Position numbers and translations under genes: made by a program | DNA from: Neospora caninum Liverpool | Lineage: Eukaryota; Apicomplexa; Conoidasida; Eucoccidiorida; Sarcocystidae | Direction: 5' to 3' | Length of the DNA stretch: 64,000 nucleotides | NCBI RefSeq assembly: GCF_000208865.1 | Contig: NC_018385.1 | Location: 1,470,724 to 1,534,723, forward strand | Notes under the pieces: model-generated | The model's database searches: none | The model's input: only the letters and a program-made list of their open reading frames with translations | Told to the model about the DNA's origin: nothing | Shown here: in pieces, positions 1-11,500 of the stretch | How the letters are laid out: every line of letters starts with the position of its first letter | Numbering within the stretch: the first letter of the stretch is position 1

Positions 1-361
1 GAAAGCGAAGTGCTACATGCAGAGAAGCCGAGAGGAACGCGGCGGCCAGGCTGTTGCGCAGGAACGGAGAGGGCGCGCCGCCTCCGGCGCAGCAGGAAAG
101 TGAAAACTGGAGAGGAGACGCGAGATGAGGCGGGGGCTCGCCTGTGTCTCTCCGGTTGTCTTTTTGCAACGGTGTTTAAACGGATCGAAAAGTCGCTTTG
201 CAGCCCCAGGTCGGACACACACGGCCCTGGAGACCGGGCAAACAATAAAGCTGGCGTGTGTTGGGGAGCGTTTTTAAACTGGCGGCCCCACACCACGACA
301 CACTGGGACTCGACGGGGACTCCGGGCGCTCCGTTTAGAAGGCGACACAAAAACCCCTCAC
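1..361 (-). other. CLP1 last visible intron / unresolved 3' part
   Basis: The minus strand enters an intron at the donor G|GTGAGG (361-360). Reading on toward position 1, I do not find a convincing acceptor followed by a Clp1-like C-terminal tail. The weak candidates are CAG near 51-53 and TAG near 13-15. I therefore treat this stretch as intron, with the terminal exon outside the window. Confidence 0.4.
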
Positions 362-3300
362 CTGCGGGGAGAGCAGACAGAGGCGCGAGCTTGACGACTT
401 CGAGCCGCACGAGATTGTAGTCCGACAGCCGCAAACGCAGGGTCTGGGGCCGGAGACGGTTCCCGCCCTCGAGGCCCAGAAAGTAACTGAGGACCCGAGA
501 GCGACGCAGCTGACGGAGCCGCGCGTTGTCGACCTGCGAAAGGAGAAAAGAAAGGCACTGCGTCTGCCGTTCACACACTACGTGGAGACAGACAGACATC
601 GCAGAAAGACACGCCCCCTTTCGCGGAGGGCCGTCCCGCCTCAGCTCGACAGAGGTCGATGCCAACGCGGCGCAGACGAACGAAGCAAAAGCGAAACCAA
701 AAGAGGACACGACGAGAAGAGAGGTTGGAAGAGCTGGAGAGAGAAAACGCGAAAGGTGAAAGGCAAGAGACACAAAGAGAGCAAGATCGTGAGCGACGCC
801 CACAGGCCGCGAAAGGACACATCGAGACTGGTGGAAAGTGGCCAAGAGAGGGACCGGTGGACGCGCGTCCAACCCCTCGTCGTGAAAAACAACCCCGCGA
901 AGCAGATCTCTGTATGTTACAGCTCTGTGAATCTGTGTCAGGTCTGACAGTCTTTTAACAGGACAGATTGGCGCGCGTACCGCGACTGCGCCCTCCATCT
1001 TCTTGAGACCAATCACTTCGATTCCAGGGTTGCGGAAGAAAGCGAGATCTTCCTCGTCTGTTTCGGGTCGCTCGGATTCCCGTCCAGCGCCCGCTTCGTC
1101 GTCCGGCGTTTTGGCGGCACCCCCTGGATCTGCGCTGTTCGCATCCGCCTGGGCGTCTGCCGGTTGCCGAGCGTTGCGGCTGAGAAGCCTGCTCAGTGCG
1201 ATGTTCTCGTTCGCGGGCTCCTCGTACTTGCAGGAGTCCTGGAGCGCGTGGAGAAGACTCGGGTTGTCGACGACGAGGATGAGGTCGACGTTGAAGATGT
1301 CCACGAGGCGCGAGACGAGCGCGAGATTCGTTTGCGGCGGCGCGTTGATCAGCATCCCGGAAGCGGCGAGAAGTCGCTGGACGTCGCCCTCCTTCTCCTC
1401 TTCCGCCTTGACCACGCACTGCCTCCGCAGATTCTCCACGAACGCAGCGTACACGTTCGCGCTGAGGCACTCGCAGAGCCACTCGAACAGGTCGGTTGCA
1501 TGCGCGGCCTGCGCAGGCGCGGCTGCGGCGTCGGAGTCCCGGCTGGCTGCGTCGAACGGCGCGAAACCCGGTCCCGCCGAGGCCGAAACGTCTGCAGGCG
1601 AAGACGGCGGGTCGGTGCGGCCGTAAAAATAGACGAGCGGAAACTCCGGCTCTTTCATAAAGTCCAGCGAATCCAGCACAGTCGCGCCCAAACACCCTGG
1701 AGGCAGATGCATCTGCGGCTTATCCGCGCTGCCCCTGAAGCCAGAGAGAGGAAGAAAGGAGACAAGAGCAGGTGAAGAGAGAGAAGAGAGACTAAGGCGG
1801 GGAAAAGCGAGCGGAACGCTGACGGCGCCTCAAAACAGAAGGCAAAAAAGCGGAGAGAAACGCGGCAGGGAGCCGCCGACGAGCCGCGCGCGAAGGAGCT
1901 GCGTCGACCAGAGAGACGGGCGCGCCGTCAAAGCCGCGAGATATCCACAGAGAATTCGTTTTCTCTTCTTTTCATCTTCGCGTCTTCCCTCCTTTGCGCC
2001 TCGGTCTGGACTCGCCCTCGAAGCAGGTTTCGGGTGTGCGTCTCCGTTTCTCGCCTTACCTCGAGTCGAGCTCCACATACACCGGAGTCCACCCCCCGCG
2101 TATCCCGTAGTTGGCCAGCACCGAACAGACCGAGCTCTTCCCACTGCAGCCGCTGCCGACGACGAGCACCTGCGACACGAACAGAGAAAAAGACCTTTCA
2201 AAGGAAATGCACACCGCGTGACAAGAGAGAACAAAACACCGGAACGAAAAGGGAACGAGGAAAAAGAGAAAGACGGGAGCAGGAGCATCGGATAACTCGT
2301 CGTCCGTCTCCGATAACGGCAGATTCCAGTCTCGCATCGCAGCAACCAGATAACTGAAAAAAGCGCCGCTCCCGACGATGTCTCATCTCCACTTCTCCTC
2401 GCATCCTCTCCCTTCTTCCTGAGATTCCCTTTCTTTCGCTGCCTGCCTCCTCTCCACGGTCGCCTCTCTCCGTCTCGGTCTCCCGCTGTCTGCATCTCGC
2501 TCTCCTTCGCTTGTCTCTCACACGGCCTACCCGGCTTCGCCCTCTCGCCCCTTTTTCTCTAGCTTTACTGTTGTCGCGTTTCTCTTCTCTCTTTTCACAT
2601 GAGGGTCGGACTTACGCGGGGGCCGACTTCGCGCCGGAGCGCGGCGATTTGTCTGCGAGCGTCGAGGATAGAAGACAGGGCGAGGTAGTCTTTCATGGCT
2701 CCATTCGGAGCAGTGTACTCCTGAGAAGAGAAAAATCCGAGTCGAATGTCAGCGTCGGCAAGTGTTAGTGTCTACAACAATATATAAATGTAAACACATG
2801 CGCACAAGTACTGTCCAATATATAAATGTAAACACACGCACACAAGTACTGTCCAGAGTCTTTATTTGCACGTAAAGAGATTGACAGCTCTGTACGGGAA
2901 GAGGGGAGGACTCGCGAGCGCTGAAGTGTTTTATTCTTGCTGTTTCCTCGCGCTGTCCAGGCGGCCTGCGCCCTCCACGTCTCCGCATCTTGCGCCCTTC
3001 CCCCTCCCCCCCCCCCCCTCACACGTTTTTCTTCTTGTCGCTCGTCTGATGTATACCTGCTGAACGCGACCTCGCAGCTGGAGTGTACAGCCACCCCAGG
3101 AGAAAACCGCGAGACAACTTCCGGGCAAGAGGGGATAGTCCACGTCGGGGAGAAGCTCTGCGCCAAAGATTTCCGCAGTCCCAGAGAGCGCCCCGCGCAC
3201 CGAGTCTTCCTCCTCGCGGCTCCGATGCCTGGCGCGCCCAGATCCGTGGCCTGCGTCCGGTCGCAGCACCTAAATGCGAAGTAGAAACACAAAGCCGAAA

Positions 3301-3906
3301 AGCGTTCACTTCTCAAACATCCAGAGAGAGACATGCACAAAGGAATGTCAGTCTGCGTCTTCATATATATACATATATATTTCTATATATGCATGTGCAC
3401 CTACATATATACATATATATATATATATATATATTTAGGGGGAGAGAGATATAGCTGGGAATTTCCGCTTGTAGAGATCTCCTAAATGTATCGTTTACCT
3501 TGAGAACAGTTGTTTGTCCGGCGCCCCTGGCCGCGTTCCCGTCGTTTCTGCCGGGGTCTGACTCTTTGACGTCTTCCAACACGAGTCTCAGCTCGGTCAT
3601 GGGGGCGAGGGTGCACAGGCGCACGGCGGCTGATCCTGCGCATCTGCCGTCGGCTGCGATTGCGGCGAAAGACGCCAGAGAAGGCGCCTTGTGGCTGCTG
3701 GTCCCCCCTCGCGCATGGCCTCGAAGCAGGTTTCTCTCCGCGTGTTTCCCATGCTTCCTCTCGCCAAAGCCCGAGGCGGGGACAGCCGCTGAGGCAGCGG
3801 GCGGGAGTGAACAGCGCGACGCTTCCAGCGAAGAGGCGAGTGCGCGATCCTCGCCGCGCTGGCGAGAAGAAACGCGCCGCGAACCCCCGTTGAGGGGTGT
3901 CTGCAT
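362..3906 (-). CDS. CLP1: CLP1: polyribonucleotide 5'-hydroxyl-kinase / pre-mRNA cleavage factor II subunit (3' end not resolved)
   Basis: Clp1 proteins act in the nucleus in pre-mRNA 3'-end cleavage and, in some lineages, as RNA 5'-kinases in tRNA splicing. Proposed exons on the minus strand are 3906-3499, 3269-3057, 2720-2616, 2169-2060, 1734-981 and 533-362; all junctions are GT-AG and agree in phase. The N-terminal Clp1 core is recognisable (TELRL near residue 103, then GTAEIFGAEL and FSWGGCTLQLRG). The Walker A loop GSGCSGKS falls at about residues 247-254, followed by NYGIRGGWTPVYVELD and the family signature PLVYFYG. The last visible exon contains a VLSYFLG...LSDYNLVRLE segment like the Clp1 C-terminal domain. 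The ATG at 3906 gives about 100 extra N-terminal residues; a shorter start at 3600 is possible but would cut the conserved LAPMTELR stretch. The terminal exon (the region around human SCLPLGM) was not found and probably lies left of position 1. The family assignment is firm; the start is less certain. Confidence 0.88.
2778..2853. repeat. 38-bp direct tandem duplication in CLP1 intron 2
   Basis: Two adjacent copies (2778-2815 and 2816-2853) begin CAATATATAAATG and end with AGTACTGTC. They differ at only a few positions in the middle. They lie in the intron between exons 3269-3057 and 2720-2616, so they do not affect coding. Confidence 0.9.
3361..3434. repeat. AT-rich microsatellite in CLP1 intron 1
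   Basis: Interrupted (TA)n/(CATA)n sequence ends in an uninterrupted TA run just before 3435. It lies inside the intron between CLP1 exons 1 and 2. Such runs are common length-polymorphic loci in this kind of genome. Confidence 0.85.
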
Positions 3907-5651
3907 CGTGCCCCAAGCCGGAACCGGAGACGCCCGACGAAGAGAGAAGAAGAGAAAGGGAGAAGAAGAGAAAGAAAGAAGAGAAAGGGAGGAGAGAAAG
4001 AGAGAGGGAGACGAAGAAGGGAGACGACGGGGACGGGAGGAGGAGAGCCAAGAAAAGAAGACAGAGAAGAAAAGGAGGGAGGACAGAACGAGAAAGGGAG
4101 AAGAAGCGAACGTGGAGGGAAGCAGCAGCAGAAGAAAGGCGATGCAGGGACAAAACAGGCGGTAACTGCGGAGAACGGTTTCCAAAAGAACGAAGAAAGG
4201 ACGACAGCCAAGATCAGGAGATCGAGGAACAGCTGAAAGATCGAAGACTCTATCCAGGGAGAGGCCTTTGAGGACGACGCCACAGCTTCACGTCAGCCCG
4301 TCCACACTCCTCCCCCCTGAGAAAGATGCTCTACTCCCTCATTTTTGATTTCACGTCTCTCTTTCTTGCCGTTGTTTTCGATCTCCCACCTTCGGGGTGT
4401 AGGCGGCCTGTTGAGTCCAGTTTCCTTGCTAGCCCACGCATGAATCTAAAACCAGCATCGTCTCCTTTCCTTCCCCTCGCTGCACTCCCATTTCATCTGT
4501 TTCTTCACCTCTCTCCCTCGGCGCGCGTATTCGGGTTCAAACTAACTGCTGCCGACTTTTCAAGATTCTCTCTCGCCGTTTCGCCTCTTCGCCTTTCGGA
4601 ATCTCCCCTGGTAGGGATGCCGAGGCTTACCGCTGTTCCTTTCCGGCGAGGGCTATCCTGTGCTAGCGAGGCGCCAGGTCTCCTGCGCCTTGTCAGCGCT
4701 CTGGAAGCTGTGAAAGAGAAAAAACGAGAAAAGGGGGAGCGGGAGACACGGAGGGCCGGAGAAATGGCGAGGAACCAGGAGGAGAAAAGGGCGAAGCAAG
4801 GGGACGGAGAAAGGGGAACGAAAAAGGGTGAAACAAAGAAGAAAGAAGGAAGCAAAAACGACAACAGACTCTGCGAGAGAAAGAGAAAAGGAGTCCGGCA
4901 AGAAGCAAGACGGATCGGGAAGAAAGAAGGGGAGAAACAGGGGAAGAGAATTTGGCTCGTAAATTTTCATGTCACAGAAGATACCACACGATCGACCCCT
5001 CTTTTCCCGTCTGTTTCGGCCCTCTGAGGTCTTTGAAAGAAAGGAAGATGAAGAAAACCTTGGGGAAACCGAAAAGGACCGCATGCATCTCTGTTTTTCG
5101 TGTTGCACGGCCGAGACAGCAGAGACACCGGCTGTTTACGCGCATGCAGCTTCAGAGGCCTTATTCTCACCGGACTCATCAAAACAAGAGAATGAAGAGA
5201 TCCTTTTATCGTTCTCTTTCTGTGTTGCCCAGAAACTCTGGGCTGCCTTTGCCAAGAGAGCTTTCCCCACTGCCTCGTGCCCGTGCCCAACAGGATCACA
5301 CTCCGGGGGCATTGGTCTGGACTTCTGGCGAGTCGTTCAGGCTCAGAGAAAACCTGATTGAGAGACAAATTCCCAGACACACACACGTTGACAGCCACGT
5401 CTACTCTCTTGAAAAGTGGCCAGGATCAGCCGAGATGTTCGCAACAGAAAGCACATGAGTCGGTCTTTACGGCTTGTTCACCTGTTGTGAAGAACTTTTC
5501 AAATGGAAACAAGCGACTGGCCCCTCCTCCTCTCTTTGATTTCTCTGATCCACCTTCTTCGGTGCTCGAAATGTAATGCACGTCTACACAGCTACATGCA
5601 AATATATGTATATACATATGAGCCCATTTACATATGCACACGAACGCAGCT

Positions 5652-5654
<3 letters not shown>

Positions 5655-5701
<47 letters not shown>
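5655..5701. repeat. (TA)n microsatellite
   Basis: An uninterrupted alternating A/T run of about 46 bases, flanked by other TA-rich and CATATG-containing sequence from about 5590 onward. Confidence 0.95.
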
Positions 5702-5704
<3 letters not shown>

Positions 5705-6105
5705 GCACATCTATGAATAATACCCAGGTAGATCTACGTGGCTGACACCTGGTTGGCCAGAGAGAATGGCCAGAAGGGGCATCTGTGTGTCACGGGGAGA
5801 TTTCTCTGTCTCGGTAAACCTTGCATGCAGCTTCCGAAAAATCGGAAAAACGGAGATGCACTGGGGGAAAGCATCCACGATTGAGAGAGGTTCCGCCTGT
5901 GAGGAGCACCCAGGGAAGACACCACGGAAATCCCAGGTGCCAGTAGCAGGCTGTGTCTCTCAGTTCCACGGGTCTGAACCTGAAAAAAGGCGTCCGTTGT
6001 CGGAACATTTCAGGTGGAGGAGAGACTGATACATGTCAAGGGGGTATTTCTCTGTGGAAAGCCTTGACACAGTGAGGCAAGAACAACGTGCACAACTCTC
6101 TTTCT

Positions 6106-6106
<1 letters not shown>

Positions 6107-6139
<33 letters not shown>
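6107..6139. repeat. (TA)n microsatellite
   Basis: An alternating TA run of about 33 bases in the intergenic spacer. Confidence 0.95.
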
Positions 6140-6141
<2 letters not shown>

Positions 6142-6780
6142 AGGTAAGTGTATGTATAGGTACACATATAGATAAACGTCTGTCGAGTGTTTCACCCAAT
6201 TGTAGTTGGAAACAATCTATAATCTTATTTGGGTTTTATAGTTAGCTTCGTCCAGTGTGGTTTCCATCGCAAAAGACGCACGGTTTCGTTTGAAACGAGG
6301 CCATTTCGCTGAAGCCAAAAAATATCAAAGGAAGCCGCGAGCTTTGGTCTCAATGCTGTCTCGCTTCTTCATTGTCATCGCAAGCAACGACTGGGAGCGG
6401 ACGCAACCTCCCGTATCTCTCGAATCTCCCTGGTTGCCCCTCATATCGCTTGCACGTCGTCTCGGAATTGGGCGAATTCGTGCTTGGTGTCCACAGTGCC
6501 TTTTAAAGTCTTCTCACAGTGGCATTTCCGTGTTTTCCGTCTCTAGTCGAGAGGCCGCAGAGCAGCTCGCGCAGGGTGTCGTCCCGAGACGGAATCTCAT
6601 GTGCTGAGGAGAAAAGCTTTCTATGTCTCCATGCCAAAGAGCCGCTTACAACCCCCCCTCCTTGTCGTCTCCAGTGTGTGCTCGTGCGTCCCCGTCTCAT
6701 GTGCGTGCCACTGGCGAGGCGAAGACTCGCTCACGTGGAAAAAACGTCCTGTCAGTGAGCGCACATCGACATGCATATAC

Positions 6781-6803
6781 ATATATATATATATATATAT
6801 ATA
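6781..6803. repeat. (AT)n microsatellite
   Basis: An alternating AT run of about 23 bases, preceded by GCATATAC. Confidence 0.93.
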
Positions 6804-6905
6804 CGGGGCAGCATAAGGTATACGCTTTTCTTTGAGCTATATTTATGTCGCGTTGAACGTTGATCTTCTGTGATTAACAGAGGTGGATAAAATGCGACTT
6901 TAAGT

Positions 6906-6924
6906 GGGGGGGGGGGGGGGGGGG
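6906..6924. repeat. G19 homopolymer
   Basis: Nineteen consecutive G residues. Long G or C runs recur in this window (3006-3018, 28127-28147, 34350-34359, 41920-41940), always outside coding sequence. Their lengths are sequencing-error prone. Confidence 0.9.
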
Positions 6925-7380
6925 TTGGCTTTACCTACAGGGCTGCTGGAATCAAAATGAAAGTAGATCTGTAAAACTATCCAAGTACAACCTGTGACCA
7001 GCTACCGTTACATATATCGACGTAAGTCTATGGAGTCCATCCATACACCGAGCTTTGAGCTGTGGCCGTACGCTTCATAAAACTTTGAGTAGGGACCCAG
7101 CGCGAACAGATCGTCACTGCGTTGCCCTGCATGCAATTGAGGTGAAAAAGCGCCGGGGAGAAGAGCGCAGTCTGTGAGGTGCACGCAACAGCGTAAAAGA
7201 CTGCCCAGGCGGAGACACGCACACGTGCTCGATCGGTCTATTCAAATACAGTTCGACTTGAAATTCCCGATGAACGAAATTCCCAACCGGTGATATTCGC
7301 GAGTAGAATGGCCACGCTCTTGAATTCTGCTACCTTTGTCTGGTCCATATCTGAGTGTGAAGAGCCTCTGCAGTGTGCAT

Positions 7381-7525
7381 GGGGGTGAATCTTTTTTATC
7401 CCTTATATTATCTATGTTTATTATGTGAGATGCGAGCTATACATACCCGAGTCTTGGTTTGCCAGCAGTTTATGACTTGAAATGTAGTCAGTGGATGGGT
7501 TATTCTTGAGTACATCGTATGGGCT
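7381..7525 (+). pseudogene. Nuclear mitochondrial DNA fragment: cytochrome b relic 1
   Basis: In one forward frame this decodes to a stretch matching a C-terminal segment of coccidian cytochrome b as I recall it. The sequence reads EMRAIHTRVLVCQQFMT, then a TGA stop, then NVVSGWVI; the mitochondrial protein has EIRALNTRMLIRQHFMT-R-NVVSGWVI. Similarity continues more weakly on both sides. Many differences are C/T or A/G transitions, including the arginine-to-stop change, which fits a decayed non-functional copy. Scattered mitochondrial fragments of this kind are known in Toxoplasma. The edges are approximate, and the fragment lies in an intergenic region. Confidence 0.82.
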
Positions 7526-8534
7526 TCTTTTCCGCTAGAGAATGGAAACAAAGTGGGCTGACTCGGAAGGCAGGCATCAGCTGCATGCACTTGCACATTA
7601 GGTCTTTGTCCTTGGAAGTTCCTGAGCCTTTCAGGGAAGAAGCAACCCGCTGCGCCCGCCTTTTCTCGCGCCATGTGGCAGCCCAGACTCTTTCCTCGGA
7701 GACACAGGAGAGAACACGTGAACGAAAAAATCACACCGAAAGGAACAGGCGCCGCGTGTCCGGAGACGAAAAATGACAAGACGTAGAGAAGGACTGAAGG
7801 CGACTGTCAAAACAGATTTTGGAGGCCGAAGATGAAGATCGATAGAAAACAGATGCCGCGGGAGAGAATGAGACGCTCGAGGTCTTCCGCGTCCTCCACA
7901 GGGAGAAAGCAATTATCCGGCCATTCGTTTGCACACAGAAACGCGCGAAAGACTACGGGACATGACACACGGGGAAGGTGAGAGCAAAATGGGACGGACA
8001 GCCGGTCACACTCCACCTGGCTTCGCTGTGTTCATACACAGCCCGGGTGGCCAGTTAGCTTCCCTCGCTCTTCCTCCGTTTGTCCATGACACAGACGTGG
8101 ATCCTCAGCAACATATATACGAAAGAGATGGATGCAGAAAACTCGCGTTCGAGAGAAAAACGCACTGCCACAGGTGTCTTGTTTAGCAAACAAGAATCGG
8201 TAAATCTTGCATCTGTATGTAGGTGTGTGACCTCGCACAAAAGCTTAATCAGCAGAAGCCAGCAGACAGAAGGCACGATGCATGGAAGAAGCGGCGAGGA
8301 CGGAACGAAAAACATTGTCACAAAGATGGACGTGTCGAGTGCGTGGCGGATCACTGGCTGCCGTGAGGGCCAGTCAACCAGGAGCTCTTTCAGAGAGGAG
8401 ACACGACTATTCGAATCGCCCTTGAAACGCGCGTCTTGCTCGTGTTTTGCTCCTTTCCTCCCGACCCTCGTGTGTCCATGTCGCCATCTCCTTCCCGACT
8501 TTCTTCCCTACGCCCGGATTTCCGCTTTCTCCCC

Positions 8535-11500
8535 TCATGCCCCTCCAGAGGTACCCGAAGCCCCGGGGCGGCCCCCACACAAAGCATTCATAGGTTGGGC
8601 TCGGCTGGGATGGGGCCCGGAGACTCCTGTCTCCTTCGCGCCAGAAAGGCCGTCTCCCACGGAGCCGCCCCCTCTCTCCGTCGATCCACCTGTCCCCTGA
8701 GGGCCTCTCCCACCGGACTCCCTTTCGAGCCTGGTGCCCGCCTCCAGCGCGGCGCGCGAAGACTTTTCACCGTCCCCCAGGTCCGCCTCTCGCCCCGCGC
8801 GCGCCCCACGCGAGACGGGGCTCCACGGTCCTCCGGACTTCGCGCCGCCATTCTCGCCACGGGCACTGACGGGGGACGACGAAGAGTCGCTGTCCTCACT
8901 CAACGACCTGAGAAAAACACAAGACCCGGACAAGAGCTTCTGGGAAAAAAGGAGAGTGAGAACGATGCCGCCGCGCTAGAGCCACCGGGATGGGCAAAGG
9001 TCGTGGTTCTTTGTTGGAAAGATCACCAGGGCAAAGGAAGAACAGAGGGTCACAAGCGTGTTTGGAAAAAACCCAGAGAAGTGAACGGCCTTTTGGGGAA
9101 GTGCCTGCCACGACGATGTGTGTGCGACGCATTTGCGCACGCGTCCAGAGATAGCAAATGCGGAAGAACAAAGCCGGGCATACACAGCTACGAAGAACGG
9201 CGCAACAGCCCGCTCTAGGTACAGCCCCGCAGCCACGTCAACTGTCGCCCGCCGTTTTCCTCCAGCTGTGGTGGATTTCTGAGGTCTGCTCTTGACCGAC
9301 CTTCCTGGCTCTCGGCTTCCTTTTCAATAGGAAATTCTCCTCACCTTGACTGGCTTTTGTATCTGTCCATTCGTGCATCGCGCCCTCCATCGTCACCAGA
9401 TTCGTTGCCTCTTCTTCCTAGCCTTCGCCTGCCGGCCTGTCTCCCTCGTCCCCTTGGCCCTTCTCTGAGCCCGAACACTCCATCTTCACCCCGAGGCCCC
9501 ATTCCTCCTTGACCTAGCGGCCCTTTCTTGTCCTGGCGGCTGGGGCCTCCGCCCCACGTGTTGGCTGTATCCGCTAGTTGGGCTCCACTCGGGCGGCCGC
9601 GGACTGGCATGCGCGCTCCACTCCGACCTCCCAGTCCGTCTCCTCTCTCGACCGGGTGCATTTCGCGCCCAAACGAAGGCTCACGACTGCCGGCCTTTCT
9701 GCCCCCAGGCGGCCTGTAGGGCGAGGGAGCCCCGCCGCGTCTGTCTCCTCGGGCCCGCGAACCCGGAAAGCCCCCGCGGTGCGGGTAGTCGTCGTCTCTG
9801 TCTCTCATTTCCTCTTCCAGTCGGATGGACCCGCGACGACCGGCCCCGGGGCGCCCAGGGCCTCGGCTCCGACTCCCTCCCCTGCTGAGCCTGCCGTCTT
9901 CCACGGAGTTCCGGTCTCCACTTCTGGAGACACTTCGGCGCCTCCGGCGCGAAAACGGAGACCCGCGCTCGCCCGAGTCAGGTCGTGCCGGCAACCCCCG
10001 CGGCCGAGGCCTGCCGTAGGCTGCTCCAGGCTCGCTGGAGGAAAGGTCGCGATCGTCTCCAGAGAGCCGGCGCCGGCCGCGGAGTCCTGGCGGCACTCGC
10101 CTCGGGCGCCCTGGGGAGAAAGAGCTGCGGTCAGAGTCCGAAACCGACGAGCGTCTCCTCGAGCCGGAGCGCCTCGCGCATCTGTCTCCTGGTCCCCCTC
10201 GTCTCCCGTCCAAAGAAGGTCGCCTCGGTCCGTCTCTGCCACTCCTCTCCCGCGACAGGTCGCGGCCGTCTTCCTTCTTCCTGGAAAAAGACGACGAACG
10301 CCAGCGAGGGTTACTGCGACCGCGCGGCGACCGTGAGGACGAAGAAGGACGGCGTGGGTCCGCCCCCCGCTGGGCAGGAGGCCCCGAGCTCGGGGCCTTG
10401 CGCCGCGTGCCGGAGGGCGAGCGCGAGAGGGACGCGTCCACGCCCCTTTTGGGCATTTCTCTGTCTTTCAGTGTCTTCCGGCGCTCCGTGGACGGCGAGC
10501 GAGACGTCCCCGAGCTGAAATCGCCTCTCTTGCTCGATGGCCCCTCCTGCCTCCTCGGGCTCCGCGACTCGCGGCCCCTACCGTCTCTTTCCTTCTTGGA
10601 GTCTTTGGTCGAGGGCGCAAACCCCGGACTGCTCGGCCCGCCGCTCGCATCCTCCGCGTACGCGACGCCGTTTTCGCCCGCGTGACCCGGCTTCTTTTCG
10701 TCCTTGACACTCAAGGGGGCCTCCCCAGGCCCAGTTGTCTCCCTCGGCGACTTTTCCAAAACGTCTCCACTGCCCGCGAGCTTCCTAGCACCTGCGTCCT
10801 GAGACACACTCCGACTCACGCGCTTCCCGCCCTTTCTTCCGCTCCCTCCCTCGCCTTCTCGGTCCGTCGCCCTCGGGGACATAGACACCTCCCGGTCGTC
10901 CCCCTTCTGCTCGGCCTTCTGTGCGCTGGGGGTCGGGGCCTGGCGCATCTCGTCCACGGCGTCGTCGGGCGAGCGACTGATGCTCCGTCGTTGTTCTACG
11001 CTCCTCAGGGCCCCCGACGCACCCGCAAGCACCCTGTCCTTGGCGCCCTCTGAGCCCATCCTTCGACTTTCTTCGCGTCTGTCTACGCTCCTTCTGCGTC
11101 CCGACGAACTCCGGAGAGGCCGCGACCGAGACCGCGACGAAGCGCCGCGCCTGTCTCTGCCGCGCAGGAGGCTTCGCCCAGAGCCGCCCCCCGCTGCACA
11201 CCCGCGCGGGGCAGAAAGACTGCGAGACGAGTCCCGACCACGCTCCGCTCTTTCTTCCCTTCTCCGCTTGCTAAGCGATCCGCGACGGCCCGGAGACAGG
11301 CTCCGCCGGCTCGCACTCCCGCGAGGCGGCTCCGCGCTGCTGCTGCGGTTTCGACGACGGCGGCGCGACGAGCGGCCTAAGGGGAAAAAGAAAAGCCACG
11401 CTCGCAACGAGTTGTGACAAAAAGACTCGGAGCCGCGTTCTTCGCAAAGAAACCTGCCGGCGCCGTCGGCAGTCCGAGGGGCTCTGGCCCGCCGCTTCCT

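Larger units (their letters stand above)
3907..8534. other. Intergenic spacer between CLP1 (5' side) and the SREK1-like gene (3' side)
   Basis: This holds the presumed CLP1 promoter and 5' leader and the 3' flank of the SREK1-like gene. The first 300 bases, opposite CLP1's upstream side, are purine-rich GAAGAAGAGA-type sequence. The rest has three TA microsatellites, a G19 run and a decayed mitochondrial cytochrome b fragment, listed separately. Open frames here are short, overlap on several strands and show no recognisable motif. I see no supportable gene. Confidence 0.55.

Noticed and set aside
3964..4130. GAGA-rich purine tract as a possible acidic or basic coding exon
   Set aside because: It lies upstream of the CLP1 ATG on the opposite sense and all frames are low-complexity; better explained as leader or promoter sequence.
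8398..8425. TATTCGAATCG resembling a tRNA T-loop
   Set aside because: The flanks do not form a cloverleaf and no B-box/A-box spacing is seen.
9578..10518. Plus-strand frames opposite the RS domain
   Set aside because: They are reverse complements of Arg/Ser codons; the minus-strand frame continues cleanly from spliced RRM exons.
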